Source: Epiperipatus broadwayi
Taxonomy: Eukaryota > Onychophora > Udeonychophora > Euonychophora > Peripatidae
Assembly (NCBI GenBank): GCA_028023455.1
Contig: JAQFVV010006215.1
Location: 568,580 to 632,579 of the forward strand
Direction: 5' to 3'
Length of the DNA: 64,000 nt
Below the pieces are notes generated by a model, which saw nothing but the letters and a program-made list of their open reading frames with translations, was not told the DNA's origin and searched no databases. Below, piece by piece: positions 37,851-49,503 of the stretch. A program made the translations under genes and the position numbers. Within the stretch, counting starts at the first letter, position 1. Every line of letters starts with the position of its first letter.

Positions 37851-39311
37851 AAGATTATGCCATTATTTGTCCTGTTTGCATAAGTGAATTTTAAATGTTT
37901 AAATAGTCTGCAAGTTTTATATAATCCAATAAACACATTGACCAGTATTGGCAAAAAAATTGTACCTGAAACATTACACACTATTCTACTTGCTTTCCTT
38001 TTTTTTTGAATTTGATATCCTGTAATTTTTTTTTTAATTTTGAGAAATGAAAATATAAAGAACCAAATTTCAATTCAAAACTAAAAGTAATAATCTTAAT
38101 TTCTAAATATTTAGAATGTATTTCCAAATAACAATAAAAAATGGAAAAATCTAAAAAAAGTTTTTTTTATTTATGAATGAGTATATATTTTTCATCATCA
38201 GACTTTTGTAATAAAAATGTTATTCTAAAAAATTATTAACAAATAATTGATTTCCATATTAATATGCAAATAGCGATTGTAATAAAAAAATTAAAGATTA
38301 CTGCAAACTTATTTTTTAATGAAAGAATATTTGCATAATTAATAATTTGCCAATAAAACAAAAACATCTGACATAATCCTAAAAGTAAATGTTAGATACA
38401 CCAACAAATGCATTGTGGAAAATATATTATGCACAAGATTTTTTATGCTTTCAACACTAGCTAACACAAAACAAACTGCTCCTGCCTATGAAACAAGTGC
38501 ATCAATGCTTCAGGGAAAATCTCCATGCTAAGTAATTATTACTCTATTTGTTTCTTATTCCCATGATTTAGAGTTTGATTCTTGTGAAATGAACATTGAA
38601 TTTTTTTATATCCCAAACAAATATAGGATTTTCTTTTAGATTATTTGCACATTAGCAAACTCAGCTATTTGGAATTGATTGGTAAATGGGTATCTATATA
38701 TTATTACTTAGAGAATAAAGGGTTTGGGTTCATTTACATTATATCAGATGAGCATTAATGTGCTGACTAAAAATACACTGAGATTGTATTATGGTATAAA
38801 ATTATTAATGGTTAGAAGTATTAGCTATTGTGGATGATGACTCCATGGCTTACCTTTAGTTTACTACTTAATAATAAAATCTTTTTTATATTGAAAATTA
38901 AAATTTTTTCTTCCTGACACCTATTAAATTTCTTATGCTTTTCCTGCTTTAAAGGCTAGTAATTTTATCCAATGTTCAATACACAAAAACATTTTCTGTA
39001 AAGAGTTTTGAAGCAGTAAAATATTCAAAATATAGTACAAAATAATTGAATAATTTATTAAATAATATGTATATTTTATTTGATAGTTTTTGAACATATA
39101 CACATATTTATATATTTTCAATAAAAATAGTAATTCGGAGTAGCTTACTATGTTTATGCTGATGTGCTATATGCAATCATTTTGTAATTTAAGAGCTTGA
39201 TGTTAGGGTCATAAAATGTAAGCCTACTAAATGGTTACTGCATAAAGCATGACTAATAGATCCATAATGCTATTGTGATTTTATAAGCTGTGCTTTCCCT
39301 GAATATCCTAC
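37851..39311. other. No gene recognised
   Basis: AT-rich, T runs, no structured repeat. The frame at 38933-39121 minus is Tyr/Ile/Asn/Lys-rich and not credible. Confidence 0.5.
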
Positions 39312-39323
39312 AAGATAGTGTGA

Positions 39324-39612
39324 AAACCAATAAACATCACATGATCACCATTTCTTAATTTAAAACTCATTGTTTTGTAGTTAAGAAGAGATAAAAAGTG
39401 GCTGCTGGAGGGTTGCATTAGATCCTAAGATCTAGGTGCAGTGCTCTCAGATCCAAGACTCCACACTGACGAAGGTCACAAGCCAGAAACTAGTCTGGGG
39501 ATATTGGATCAGTAGGCATTAAATGGGGATTTTATGCACAACCCTTCTGGCATCCATTGATTACTCTGGCTTGCATTGAGTGGCAATACTGTATGGAGAG
39601 TTTTGCCTGTTT
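39324..39612 (+). mobile_element. Family A element, 289 bp, exact 12-bp duplication
   Basis: AAGATAGTGTGA is present at 39312-39323 and 39613-39624. The element starts AAAACCAATAAACATCACAT, runs through a region with paired GATCCTAAGATC, carries a hammerhead-like motif at 39451-39509 and ends GAGAGTTTTGCCTGTTT. This is the only non-inverted copy, so it best represents the basic unit: no foldback, no reading frame, no poly(A) tail. Confidence 0.87.
39451..39509 (+). ncRNA. Hammerhead-like motif in the non-inverted family A copy
   Basis: CTGACGA 39466-39472; stem II GGT/GCC within 39473-39485; GAAA 39486-39489; palindrome ACTAGT 39489-39494; C39495 at the cleavage position. Stem I has CTCCACA with TGGGGAT (one A-G mismatch), an internal loop, then ATCCAA (39451-39456) with TTGGAT (39504-39509). 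All invariant core bases are present. The A-A pair at the base of stem II is unusual, and activity is uncertain. Confidence 0.6.
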
Positions 39613-40001
39613 AAGATAGTGTGAGAATTGTTTGTATCTTGAAAGACTAGAATGTCATTATGTTTTTTTGAAATATATAAAGACTTAGGCATAAATAATC
39701 AATAATTATTAATATATGTCATTTTCTATTTGAATGTTACTTCATTTAAATTAACAACTACTTCATAAATTTTTGATCTAATGTGGTCATTATTCATTCT
39801 CATTTTTATTCAAATTTTGATTGTTTTACTTCAAGAAAAAATACTAAGTCTAACGATTTTATTTTATTGCCAAGTTAAATCCAAGAGAGGAAATGAAATA
39901 AATTTTCATAATAATATTCGATTCACAATCAGTCTGTGAAGCCTCAAACTTCTAGCAAAAATAAGTATGATAGATCTATAAGTTGAATGATGCCTTGATT
40001 C

Positions 40002-40114
40002 ACTCTTGTGTTAGCCGAGAGGTCAGTGCAGTTGCCTTGCAAGCAAGTAGTTGGTTGCAGACGATTGTTGCAGGTTCACCTCCCAGCAGATGCTATGACA
40101 TATGGAAAAAAAAA
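40002..40114 (+). repeat. tRNA-derived SINE
   Basis: A box TTAGCCGAGAGG at 40011-40022, B box GGTTCACCTCC at 40073-40083, and the family tail ATGCTATGACATATGG plus an A run. It is nearly co-linear with the 43736 copy. The overlapping 67-residue frames are accidental. Confidence 0.85.
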
Positions 40115-40770
40115 GATCTTATACACACTCATTATTCTTTACCATGCAACGCCTCTTGGATCAATAGACTATACTCAAAAATGTAATGTAAAATTCTTGA
40201 ATAATTTATAATGGAATTTGGCAATAGGTATAAATATTGATTGCATATGATATTAGCTTGCCAAAATAGAAATAATTTTACCTTTTTCTTAGAACATTTA
40301 GGAGCAACATGTTATACAATTACATCAGAAGCATTTCATTTTGTATATGTCAGTTACATGTAGTACACATATATGAAAATGGTCAGGTGACCTACATTAT
40401 GCAAACTTTGCACAATTGCATATGACAAATTGGCATTAACATCTATTGCATGCTAATAATATATCTGGATTATTTATCCATTTTGTAAAAATGTTGAAAG
40501 AAGAAAGTAAGCATAATGCAGTTTAAGTTTTATTGGATTTATCTCTATGTGAAAATCTTTATCCTAGATTCTTTTTTCAATGGGCAGAATGAGAATAAAG
40601 AATCAAAATCTATGCATATTTTTGGGATAATAAATGTTCAGTTTGAATTTCTTTGATGATATGCTTTAAATGAGGAAGATAAATTATTTTTTAGTATTCT
40701 GAATAATGAGTTTTGAATGTGAAGCATAACAATTCTATGTTTGGAAAGTAAGTGGAAAACATTATTATTA

Positions 40771-40866
40771 TTTTTTTCATGTGTTATAGCATCAGCTGGG
40801 AAGCAAACCTGCTAACCCAGGACAACTGCTTATATAGCAGCCATTGCTGACCTCTCGACCACCAAT
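40771..40866 (-). repeat. tRNA-derived SINE, minus strand
   Basis: Read on the minus strand: TTGGTGGTCGAGAGGTCAGC (A box region), GGTTTGCTTCCCAGC (decayed B box), ATGCTATAACACATG and an A run. Same family as 40002 and 43736. Confidence 0.8.
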
Positions 40867-43735
40867 ACTTGACAAAACACTATTATTTATGATGATCAAG
40901 TTACTTTATCCATTAATGATAAATATTTCTCTAGTGCAATTTTCATTACACCACTCTTACATAAGGTAGGGACTAGTTTCCATCTGCTTTTAACACCTTG
41001 CATGAGAGTGGTGTAGGAAAAAGTATACTACACAAATATTATTCATTAGCAAATAATCTCTAGTCTAATGAATGACTAATAAAAATTATTAATATACTTT
41101 CATCAAGTGATTTGTATCAAAGTTGCAATGGCTGCATGTTTGACACTTATCGAATAACACAGGTCACTTTATAGTTTGATACCATTGAACTTTACCAAGA
41201 CACTTTTAATCTATCATTAAATGTCAAGATTAATATGAAGTTGTCAAAACCATTCATTTGGGTATTTACCAAATTAATTAAACAATACTATTCTCAGCAT
41301 TTTAAAATATTACATAGTCATAAAATAATATTAAATCAATATTTTATTTATAAATGAAATGCAGTTAATTTTTTTTTAGTATTAATGGTTTTATTTTCAG
41401 AGTTATTATCTATCTGAAATCCAAAAGCAATCTAGTATGTGATGTTTTATATATATATTTAGATAAAAGTCTATTTACTACAGATGTCACTTCTTATAAT
41501 GGAAAGTCACTCTTTACAGATTTGTGTATCAATTATACTTTTTATTACCACTATTATATATTAGTTTTGCTTTTACATTAAGTATTAGTTTATACTTTAT
41601 GGGTCAAAGCTATTCTGCAAAGGTAAAATACTCATTATAGTACTTTTTAAGCTATGTTGTTTCTTGTAATTCTCTATGGATATTAAAGATAGGTAGTGAA
41701 ACTGAACATTTAAATTTTTATACAGGTCACTGTTAAAGTCCCAATCATTGCACAAATAACCAAAGTGAAATTGTCTTATCCTAATCATATTATGAAGTGA
41801 TATCGTTTACATAGAGGCTAAACTTTCTATACAGTAGCGCTATTCAGTGCTAGCCAGAGTAAAGAATGTTGATCATGTGATGTGATATCATTTATTAAAA
41901 GGATATATTATGCTTGGAAAGGTTGATGATGATAAAGAAAAAGGATGACCAGCCATGGTATTAATAGATTCCATCATCATAATAGCACAATGGTATTTGT
42001 GTTTTTTGAGATAATAGGATATTTTAGAGATGATATTTATAAATAATATTTTATATGCTTACCAAAAATCGATATCGACTCAACGGCATCTATTATTAAG
42101 CATGAATTCACAATCAATTATACATATTTTAGTAAAGTCTTCTTATTATGATTATGGCGATTATTAATAATAGTAAAATATTCAATGTTTACAAAATACG
42201 TAGACTTCATTAACTTTATATTTTTATTTTTAAATGGTATTATGCTTTTGTTCAAGTTTTTAATTGGCTTCTTATATTTTATTTACTTTTTTCTTTTTTT
42301 ATCTTGCTTCCAGTTAAGCTTTCGGTATTTAGTTGATTATACTGCTCTTCTTTTAATCTTAGTGAAAGAATCTTTTCATTTGACTAGTCACTCTTATAAA
42401 GCTCTTTAACCTTTGGGTAGATAGTTTCTGTTTAGCAGAAGAAGATTAGTCATTTACATCAACTCAGGAAAATCCCACTTCACTTTCTATTTCTGTACAC
42501 TTTCAACTTTAAGAAAGACATAAATAAAATGCTTACAATGATTAAAAACACATTAGTTATGTTATATCAAATACCTAAACAAATACTTCAGAGATTTATA
42601 AGTAATCAGTACTGAAGGCTTATATTAAAACTCATTAATCTATTATAAATTAAAAAATAAATATTTAAAAATCTTTTAGTAATATAAAACTATTACTCAC
42701 TATGGCATTATTAAAAAAAAAAGTATAACTTTTAAAAAATATATCAAACTTTATTGATTTTTTTTAAAATAAAAAAAAACAATAATATTAACACATATCA
42801 ATAATGTATAAGCTATTTTCTAATTTTTGTTTGTTTTGTTTTTATAAGTGCGTCTCTCATGTTTATTCCATCCTATCGCAACCACTCTAAAATATACTGA
42901 AAGTCAGACTTTCTTTCACTATGCATATATTTCACAACCTTTGTTTTTTTAGATAATTTTAGAGATATTTATATTTAAAATTGTATGCTCACGTTAATGG
43001 CTCTATATACTTCACTATGCCATCCATGGGTAGTAGTGACGTAGGAAAGTTGAGATGGGGAATTCATTGGTGGAATCCAAAAAAAATCTATAAAATGTAT
43101 ATCTTAGTATATATTATACATATTAACATTATAAAATAGGTAAAAAAATGAATTGATTCTATTTTTTTTCCTGATCTCACAAAAATATTATTTAATTAAC
43201 GTAAGTATAAAATTTTAATATTTCTGCCCTCAGATTCAAAAAGTTCTGAGAACATTGATATTTTTCTTAGATAGTGTTATTATTTCAGCACTGTTTAAAA
43301 AACAAATATTCACTTTGAAATTTCTACTGCATATGCTAATAGAAACTGTAAAATATGACTCAAAGTTAATGGAAATAATTGTATTGGCTCTTTAAATACG
43401 ATATATATTAATGAGTTTTTGCACATTACATGGACACAACCCTTTGTTTAGATGAAAGAAATCACTAAAAGGGAACTTGATGTATCTATATCGAATGCAA
43501 TGACATTTTAGAGATTATGTTGTAGTTATGTATAAGAATGTAAAGACAACATAGGAAGTGTAGATTGTTACATGAATCATAAATTAGTATGTTCTAAAGT
43601 TAAAATTTTAATACCATTAAAACAGTTTCTATTTATAAACACATTGCTAGAAAATTTTATGTCCTATTCCTTAGGAGGAAAATCTCAACTCAGTATTAAA
43701 TTTTTATTGCTATTAAATACTTCTTTTCTTTTGTC
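40867..43735. other. No gene recognised
   Basis: AT-rich. The dyad CACCACTCTTACATAAGG / GCATGAGAGTGGTGTAGG at 40945-41010 is a small imperfect foldback. The frame 42185-42409 plus is Phe/Leu-rich and hydrophobic with no recognisable family, so I do not call it. Confidence 0.5.
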
Positions 43736-43844
43736 AAGCGTTGTTAGCCGAGAGGTTATCGCAGCCACCTTGCAAGCAAGTAGTTGGTTGCATACGGTTG
43801 TGGGTTCGCCTCCCGGCCGATGCTATGACATATGAAAAAAAAAA
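43736..43844 (+). repeat. tRNA-derived SINE, best-preserved copy
   Basis: A box TTAGCCGAGAGG at 43744-43755 and B box GGGTTCGCCTCCC at 43802-43814, 46 bases apart, then GGCCGATGCTATGACATATG and A10. This is the consensus-like copy of the SINE family seen at 22398, 40002 and 40771. The overlapping frame 43572-43835 is not a gene. Confidence 0.88.
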
Positions 43845-45420
43845 CAACTTAATTTCCCAGTTTAGATTTTCAAGCTGGCCATATTAAAGTATGAAATTAT
43901 TTTAAAAAGTATTTTGTTGGTTCATTAAAATTTCAAATCTTGACTAGTTCTTGTATTCGTGAGTTGATTGATACATAGAGTCATTCTCTAATGCATAATC
44001 ATTCAAAAATAGTGAAATTTCATGAACACTCACTCTAGAGACTTAAAGGGAGAAATTTAGTGACTGTTAGAAAGTCTTAAAAATGATTAGTGAACTGAAA
44101 CAGCAAAAGGGAACAGCCATTCACTGATCAAGTTCTCTAAAGGTGATTTAAAAAATTTCTAATTCTATTATAACAATGAATGACTTTTTTAATATAATCT
44201 AATGAGAAAATAGAACATTTTGATCATGTTTTGAATAACGATGCAATAATTTGCATTATTATTCAAAAATAACATTTTCATCATAGTGTCTCATTTAAAT
44301 TTGCTCTTAGATATATAGCTTAATGAGATTCAAACAGCTCTTAATAGTTATAAATTTGAAAAAAAAACTGTGAATAATGACAGAATAACTGGAGAATGTT
44401 TAAAAGTGTGTTCATGTTATTTCTTCCTTAAAAGTAATGAAAAATTTTAAGATTTTATGGACATATGAAGATATATCATCTGATTTAAAGGATGCTACTA
44501 TTGGTTTATTTTCTAAAATTAAAAGATATGGAAAAAAAGTACAGTCTTTATTATAATGCTATCATTGGTATCTAATACAACAAAAAGAATTAGGCCACTT
44601 TTAGTGATCACCAAAGACTCGATACCTTTTCAGAAAACCAAGAGTACTAAAATATAAATTTTTATAAACAGGCAAATGCGAAAAAAGGAATACAAAGGTG
44701 TGTACAAATAGTTGTTCATATGGAGACGTTCTTTCATGATAGTATGAATGAAAAATGTTATTGATTGTGAAAAATCTTAGGCATTGAAATGTAAGTGATA
44801 TTAGACAAATAGGGTCACTATCGCTATCCTGGTTTTGCCATTTTTATGACAGTAATTTTTGAAACCTTTTAAATATAATTGAGTTTTTAGATAAAAAAAG
44901 GACTTTATTGTATATGTGTTGTATAAACTTTAATGATACTCTTTTATATTTAAAAGTTTTAAAATAGGTAAATTTATCACAATGTCATTCTAAAAAATTT
45001 ATTAATTGTTGGATGTGATGCTAAATCTACAATTATAAAATTTCATCTTCAGTTCACTGAACTTATAAGTTGAATCAAAAAAATTTTTTTTAAAGTGTAA
45101 TTTGAACAAAATTTTCTTGGGAGAGGATCAACTCAAAAAAAAACTCTTAAAAAACATGAATTATTGATTGCTTTCATTGAAAAGGAAGGATATGACTGAA
45201 GATAGAATATAGTGGAGAGGTAAGGTAAAATAAGAATATTTTAAAGCATTTTAGAAAAAAAGTTGCCACAAAAGAGATTACAAATTAATGTCTCATGATT
45301 TTAATTAAACATATTACAATAATAGTTTATGATATACAAGGCATCATTTGTAATTTGCTTTACATACTTATTCAAAAATTATAATTATTTTTAATCTCTT
45401 ATATATATATATCATTATAT
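43845..45420. other. No gene recognised
   Basis: AT-rich, no structured repeats or credible frames. An AT repeat at 45400-45412 abuts the next element. Confidence 0.5.
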
Positions 45421-45543
45421 CAAATCCAAAACTCAAACAGACTAGCCAAGAAAACAAAATCCAAAACACAAACAATGGTTTCATTGCTACAAACAAATTA
45501 ACTTCGCAAGTATAAAGAACTATAAAACAACATCATATTTATA

Positions 45544-45880
45544 TTAAACATTACCCACAATTCCATTTATTTCCCATTCACCCTTAATATTAAAAGAACT
45601 TTTAAATAAGTTAATTGCTTCAGAATTATAAATTTTTAATAATAAAAATTCTTTAATTCTTTTTTTTATTTCATTTCTCTCAAAGAAGACAACCTTAGCT
45701 TTATCAAAATTAATAGTGTGGCCTATATCTTTTTTTATGGACATACAAAGCAGAACTACGATATTTATTTTTGACTCTACTTTTATGTACATCTATTCTT
45801 TCATTTAAGCTCAAATTACTCCAACCTATATATATCTTCTTACAAAAACAAGAGATAATATACCCTACTCCAGAAATAGT
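45544..45880 (-). pseudogene. GIY-YIG endonuclease domain of the Penelope-like element
   Basis: The domain nicks DNA to prime reverse transcription. On the minus strand VGYIISCFCKKIYIG (about 45815-45870) carries the GYI...YIG signature. It is followed by LSLNERI..HKSRV, GHTINFDKAKVVFFERNEIKKR and LKIYNSEAINLF, the usual His, Glu and C-terminal helix parts. A frame change occurs near 45790. Catalytic-looking residues are present, but the gene is separated from its reverse transcriptase by the hAT insertion. Confidence 0.8.
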
Positions 45881-46294
45881 CTTTCTACCAAAAATTCCTT
45901 TGTGTTATTTAATAAACTATTCAAAGTAATACCCCTTTTCTAAGCGATTTTCTTATTTCCAAACAAATACTATTTTCACATACAATTTTATAAGAAGACA
46001 ATTTAAATGGCAAAGAAATAAAATCATTTTTTTATCCTTTACATCAGCGTTTCCCAACCTTTTTGGCTCGCGTACCACTTGGTAGTACATCACGCTAAAT
46101 TGTACCATTTCATAAAAATGATTGTATTTCGTGAAATTTGTTATTGCGAGTGTGTTATTTTATTTCCATTATAAATATTATAGGGTGACCATGTATGTAT
46201 TCACATCACATCATGAGACAAATTACATTGAAACACGCCTAAACGTCACGCCGGATTATAAACTCACTGTAACATATATGTATATATATATATA

Positions 46295-47017
46295 TAAACA
46301 AAGCAAAGCAAAACTCCATATAGTAGTGCCACCTGTGCTAAACAGAGTAATCAATGGATGCCAGAAGGCTTGTGCATAAAATCCCTATCTAATGCCTACT
46401 CATCCAATATCCCCATACTAGTTTCTGGCCTTCATCAGTGAGGAGCTTTGGACCTGAGAGCCCTGCATCTAGATCTTAGGATCTAATGCAACCCTCTAGC
46501 AACCACCTTTTATCTCTACTTAACTACAAAACTATGAGCATGAAATTGAAAACACAAAAAATATTTTCAATCTAAGCTCAATAGCTTATATAGTCATATG
46601 GGTCTGAACTCAGTTCAGCACCCATACATTTTGGTGTCTTTGGCTCTTTAACAACCATAGCCACCACTACCCTATTAGGCAGGATTGGTGTTAAACCAGC
46701 AAGCATCACATGATCACATCTCCAATACTAACACATAATTGTTTATAAACAAAGCAAAGCAAAACTCCATATAGTAGTGCCACCTGTGCTAAACAGAGTA
46801 ATTAATGGATGCCAGAAGGCTTGTGCATAAAATCCTTATCTAATGCCTACTCATCCAATATCCCCAGACTAGTTTCTGGCTTGTGGCCTTCGTCAGTAAT
46901 CCATTGATTACTCTGTTTAGCACAGGTGGCACTATTATATGGAGTTTTGCTTCGCTTTGTTTATAAACAATTATGTGCTAGTATTGGAGATGTGATCATG
47001 TGATGCTTGCTGGTTTA
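46295..47017 (-). mobile_element. Tandem/inverted family A units
   Basis: On the minus strand the array starts AAACCAGCAAGCATCACATG (about 47016), contains a hammerhead-like motif with CTGACGA at about 46895-46889, reaches a unit end GCTTTGCTTTGTTT (46741-46754), continues with a second unit start and a second motif (CTGATGA, about 46438-46432) and ends GCTTTGCTTTGTTT at 46295. The two motifs point the same way, about 455 bp apart. The first has poor stem I. The second lost part of stem II and has GTA at the cleavage triplet. Segments 46695-46755 and 46955-47017 are inverted copies. Confidence 0.8.
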
Positions 47018-47370
47018 TATATATATATGTATGTATTTGTTCAAAGTTTTATATTTATCTACTATTTTGTCATAATTCGTTTACTAATAAATGGTTTTAA
47101 TAAAAACACAAAATTATAAAAAAACAATTAATATATTTTCTTATCATAATCAAATATTTTTATAAAATAAATTTAATGAGATCCTTGTGCTTGTTTCGAA
47201 GAACATAATTTTTTGAAATTTGGTTCAAAAAATGTGTTCAATCTGTTTTGATACTTATTTTTTTAAAAAATATATGAAGAAAAAACTATTTCTACTAATT
47301 GCGTACTAGTAAACGGTAATAATAATTTAAGAGCTTTCTCAGAAAGTTGTTCATATACTTTAATGTTTAA

Positions 47371-47704
47371 TCAAAAATTAATTAGATTGTGTCGTTTGAA
47401 TTCCACTTGTAAAGTTCTGTTACTTGATAATTCTATTAAATTTTCTTTATCCTTTATTGATAATAATGTAGCTTTTTCTAAATTTTCTTCATAGAAGGGG
47501 TTTGAAATCCAATTATCATTTGTGTTTTCGGGTTTTGAAAAATATTCCATGAAAGGCAATTTTAATCCTGTTAAATGTGCTATTATATTTTCTATCTTGA
47601 GACAGACTAACCTTATTTTCAAACAAAAAATTATGTAGAGTTTCGAATATTTTCGGTTGATTGTTTTCGATACACTGTTTCCAAAAATCTAATTTCTTAA
47701 TCAT
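47371..47704 (-). pseudogene. hAT transposase fragment (ZBED5/SCAND3-like)
   Basis: Two overlapping minus-strand frames carry pieces familiar from the C-terminal half of hAT transposases of the group that gave rise to ZBED5 and SCAND3 in vertebrates: FWKQCIENN, then WISNPFYEEN, then LIELSSNRTLQVEF. The frame changes near 47600. The DDE catalytic residues and the start are absent. The fragment supports the hAT assignment made from the termini. Confidence 0.7.
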
Positions 47705-47985
47705 ACTTTCAATTTTATCATTAACATTAAAGATCGTTATCGACTGTACATATTAACAACTTTACTGGATAATATTATTAATTAAAATAATTTTTATGAA
47801 TTATAGGAAAAAACATTTCTATGATATTTTTATGATTTAATTTTTTTTTTTCTGTCCGCCATTATTGATTATTTTTCGTGTACCACCAACTAGCAACTCG
47901 CGTACCACCAGTGGTACGCGTACCACAGGTTGGGAAACACTGCTTTACATCATTACAAATATTATTATTATTAAATAAAATACAT

Positions 47986-48960
47986 TTAACAAATAGCCAA
48001 CAACCAATCTTCATAAAATTGATCTTTCTGAAACAAAGCTACCCCATTAGAACTATTTAATTTTTTATTTCTATAATAATAATTTCTTAAAGCAACTACT
48101 TTACAAGATACAGATTGATAGCTATCAGGTTTAATTATAGACCTTAACTCTTTACTTTTTTCATAATAACTACATATTAAACAATTAGTCTTTATATTTC
48201 TAATGACCAATAGATCTAAAAAATTTAATTTAACAAAATAAAAAAACCCTCCTTCTACCACATATTTTATAGAAGTATAAAAGCAATTAAACTCATTTAC
48301 CAATTCTTTCAATTTATCATTATCAACTACAAACAAACAATCATCCACATATGTAACAAATAATTTTAAATGTAAACAATTCTTTTTAATAATAATTTCC
48401 TCTTCCAAATAATTAATATAAACTGAACAAATTAAAGGAGAAATAATATAACCTATTATCCATCCTTCCCTAATCTTATAAAAATTACCATTATAAATAA
48501 AATACATAGAATCCTCTAATAATAAAAGCAAATCTTTAATAACTAATTTTTGACAAAGATCCATGATTAACTAACACAGAAATGAGAACATCAATACTGC
48601 TTAATCTATTATCAGACTGATACATAATCTCAATATCTAAGCTACCAAATAACCAGTTACTTTACATTTTAAAATTATTAATTTTATCAAAAGCCTCAAA
48701 AGAAGAAGAAATGGTGTAATGACCCAAATTAATCAATTGTTTTAAAAAATATTCATGAACCAAGAAATATCCTTTACACTACCTGTAAAATCAAAAATAA
48801 ATCTGAAAGCAAAACCATGTTTATGACTCTTAATATTCATAAACATCTTAACTGATATGAAATCACTTGGATAACATTTTAAATAATCTACTCTATTAAA
48901 AAATTTCAAATTTACCATTTTTTTATATCTATTAACTTCCTTTTAATCACATCACCTGGA
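47986..48960 (-). pseudogene. Penelope-like reverse transcriptase fragment
   Basis: The minus-strand frame 47986-48564 (192 residues) contains FIYNGNFYKIREGWIIGYII, where the 'GSPLSP' block is degraded, then ICSVYINYLEEE and LFVTYVDDCLFVV with the YVDD catalytic pair intact. KLNFLDLLVIRNIKTN follows, the 'FLD..I' motif of Penelope-like RTs. Upstream, 48565-48960 continues in other frames with GFAFRFIFDFTG-like sequence. Stops and shifts separate the parts. Confidence 0.8.
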
Positions 48961-49049
48961 TTTTTTTCTAAAAACATTTATTTACCATTATTAAATTCTT
49001 TATTCATTTTCTCCCTGAACTCATTTCTTTTTCTAATGATAAACCAACC

Positions 49050-49503
49050 AGCTTTATTCCTGGAATAGTGTATATTATCCTTTGTTTTTGCAAGATGGTA
49101 TATATAGATCAGAGTAGTTTGAGCTTAAATGTAAGAATAAAGTTACATAAAAGTAGGGTTATGAATAAATATCTTAGTTCTGCTTTGTATGTCCATGAAA
49201 AAGATGCAGGCCACACTATTAATTTTAATGAATCTAATGTTATCTTCTTTGAGAGAAATGAAATAAAAAAGAATTAAAGAATCTTTATTATTAAAAATTT
49301 ATGATTCTGAAGCAATTAATTTATTTAAAAGTTCTTTCAATATTAAGGATGGAAGGGAAGTAAATGGAATTGTGGGTAATGTTTAATGTAAATATGTTAT
49401 TGTTTTGTAGTGCTTTACACTGAGAAGTCTTCTTATAGCAATGAAATCATTGGTTGTGTTTTGGATTTTGTTTTCTTGGCTAGTCTGGTTGAGTTTTGGA
49501 TTT
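49050..49503 (+). mobile_element. Inverted partial copy of the Penelope-like element (GIY-YIG end)
   Basis: The plus-strand frame 49068-49277 gives ILCFCKMVYIDQSSLSLNVR, HKSRV, and GHTINFNESNVIFFERNEIK, closely matching the minus-strand domain at 45544-45880 (YIG here is YID). Non-coding sequence follows to TTGAGTTTTGGATTT, the same 3' end as the minus copy. The two copies face away from a junction near 49000. Such an inverted 5'-truncated companion is a known habit of Penelope-like elements. Confidence 0.82.

Larger units (their letters stand above)
46045..47942 (-). mobile_element. hAT transposon remnant with exact 8-bp duplication
   Basis: CTTTACAT stands at 46037-46044 and 47943-47950. 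The element starts CAGCGTTTCCCAACCTTTTT, and its other end, read inward, is CAGTGTTTCCCAACCTGTGG, typical hAT terminal repeats, each followed by CGCGTACCAC-like sequence. Minus-strand transposase fragments lie at 47371-47704. Hammerhead-bearing family A units occupy 46295-47017 inside it, so the insertion order is Penelope element, then hAT, then family A. Confidence 0.92.
45421..48960 (-). mobile_element. Penelope-like retroelement, interrupted by a hAT element
   Basis: Read on the minus strand, the order is reverse transcriptase (47986-48960) then GIY-YIG endonuclease (45544-45880), the layout of Penelope-like elements. A 1.9-kb hAT transposon (46045-47942) splits it. When the hAT and one CTTTACAT are removed the flanks join smoothly. 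The 3' end at 45421 (CAAATCCAAAACTCAA) recurs inverted at 49488-49503. Many stops and shifts are present, so it is a dead copy. Confidence 0.8.

Noticed and set aside
42185-42409. 74-residue Phe-rich hydrophobic frame
   Set aside because: Composition follows the T-rich strand; no homology I recognise.
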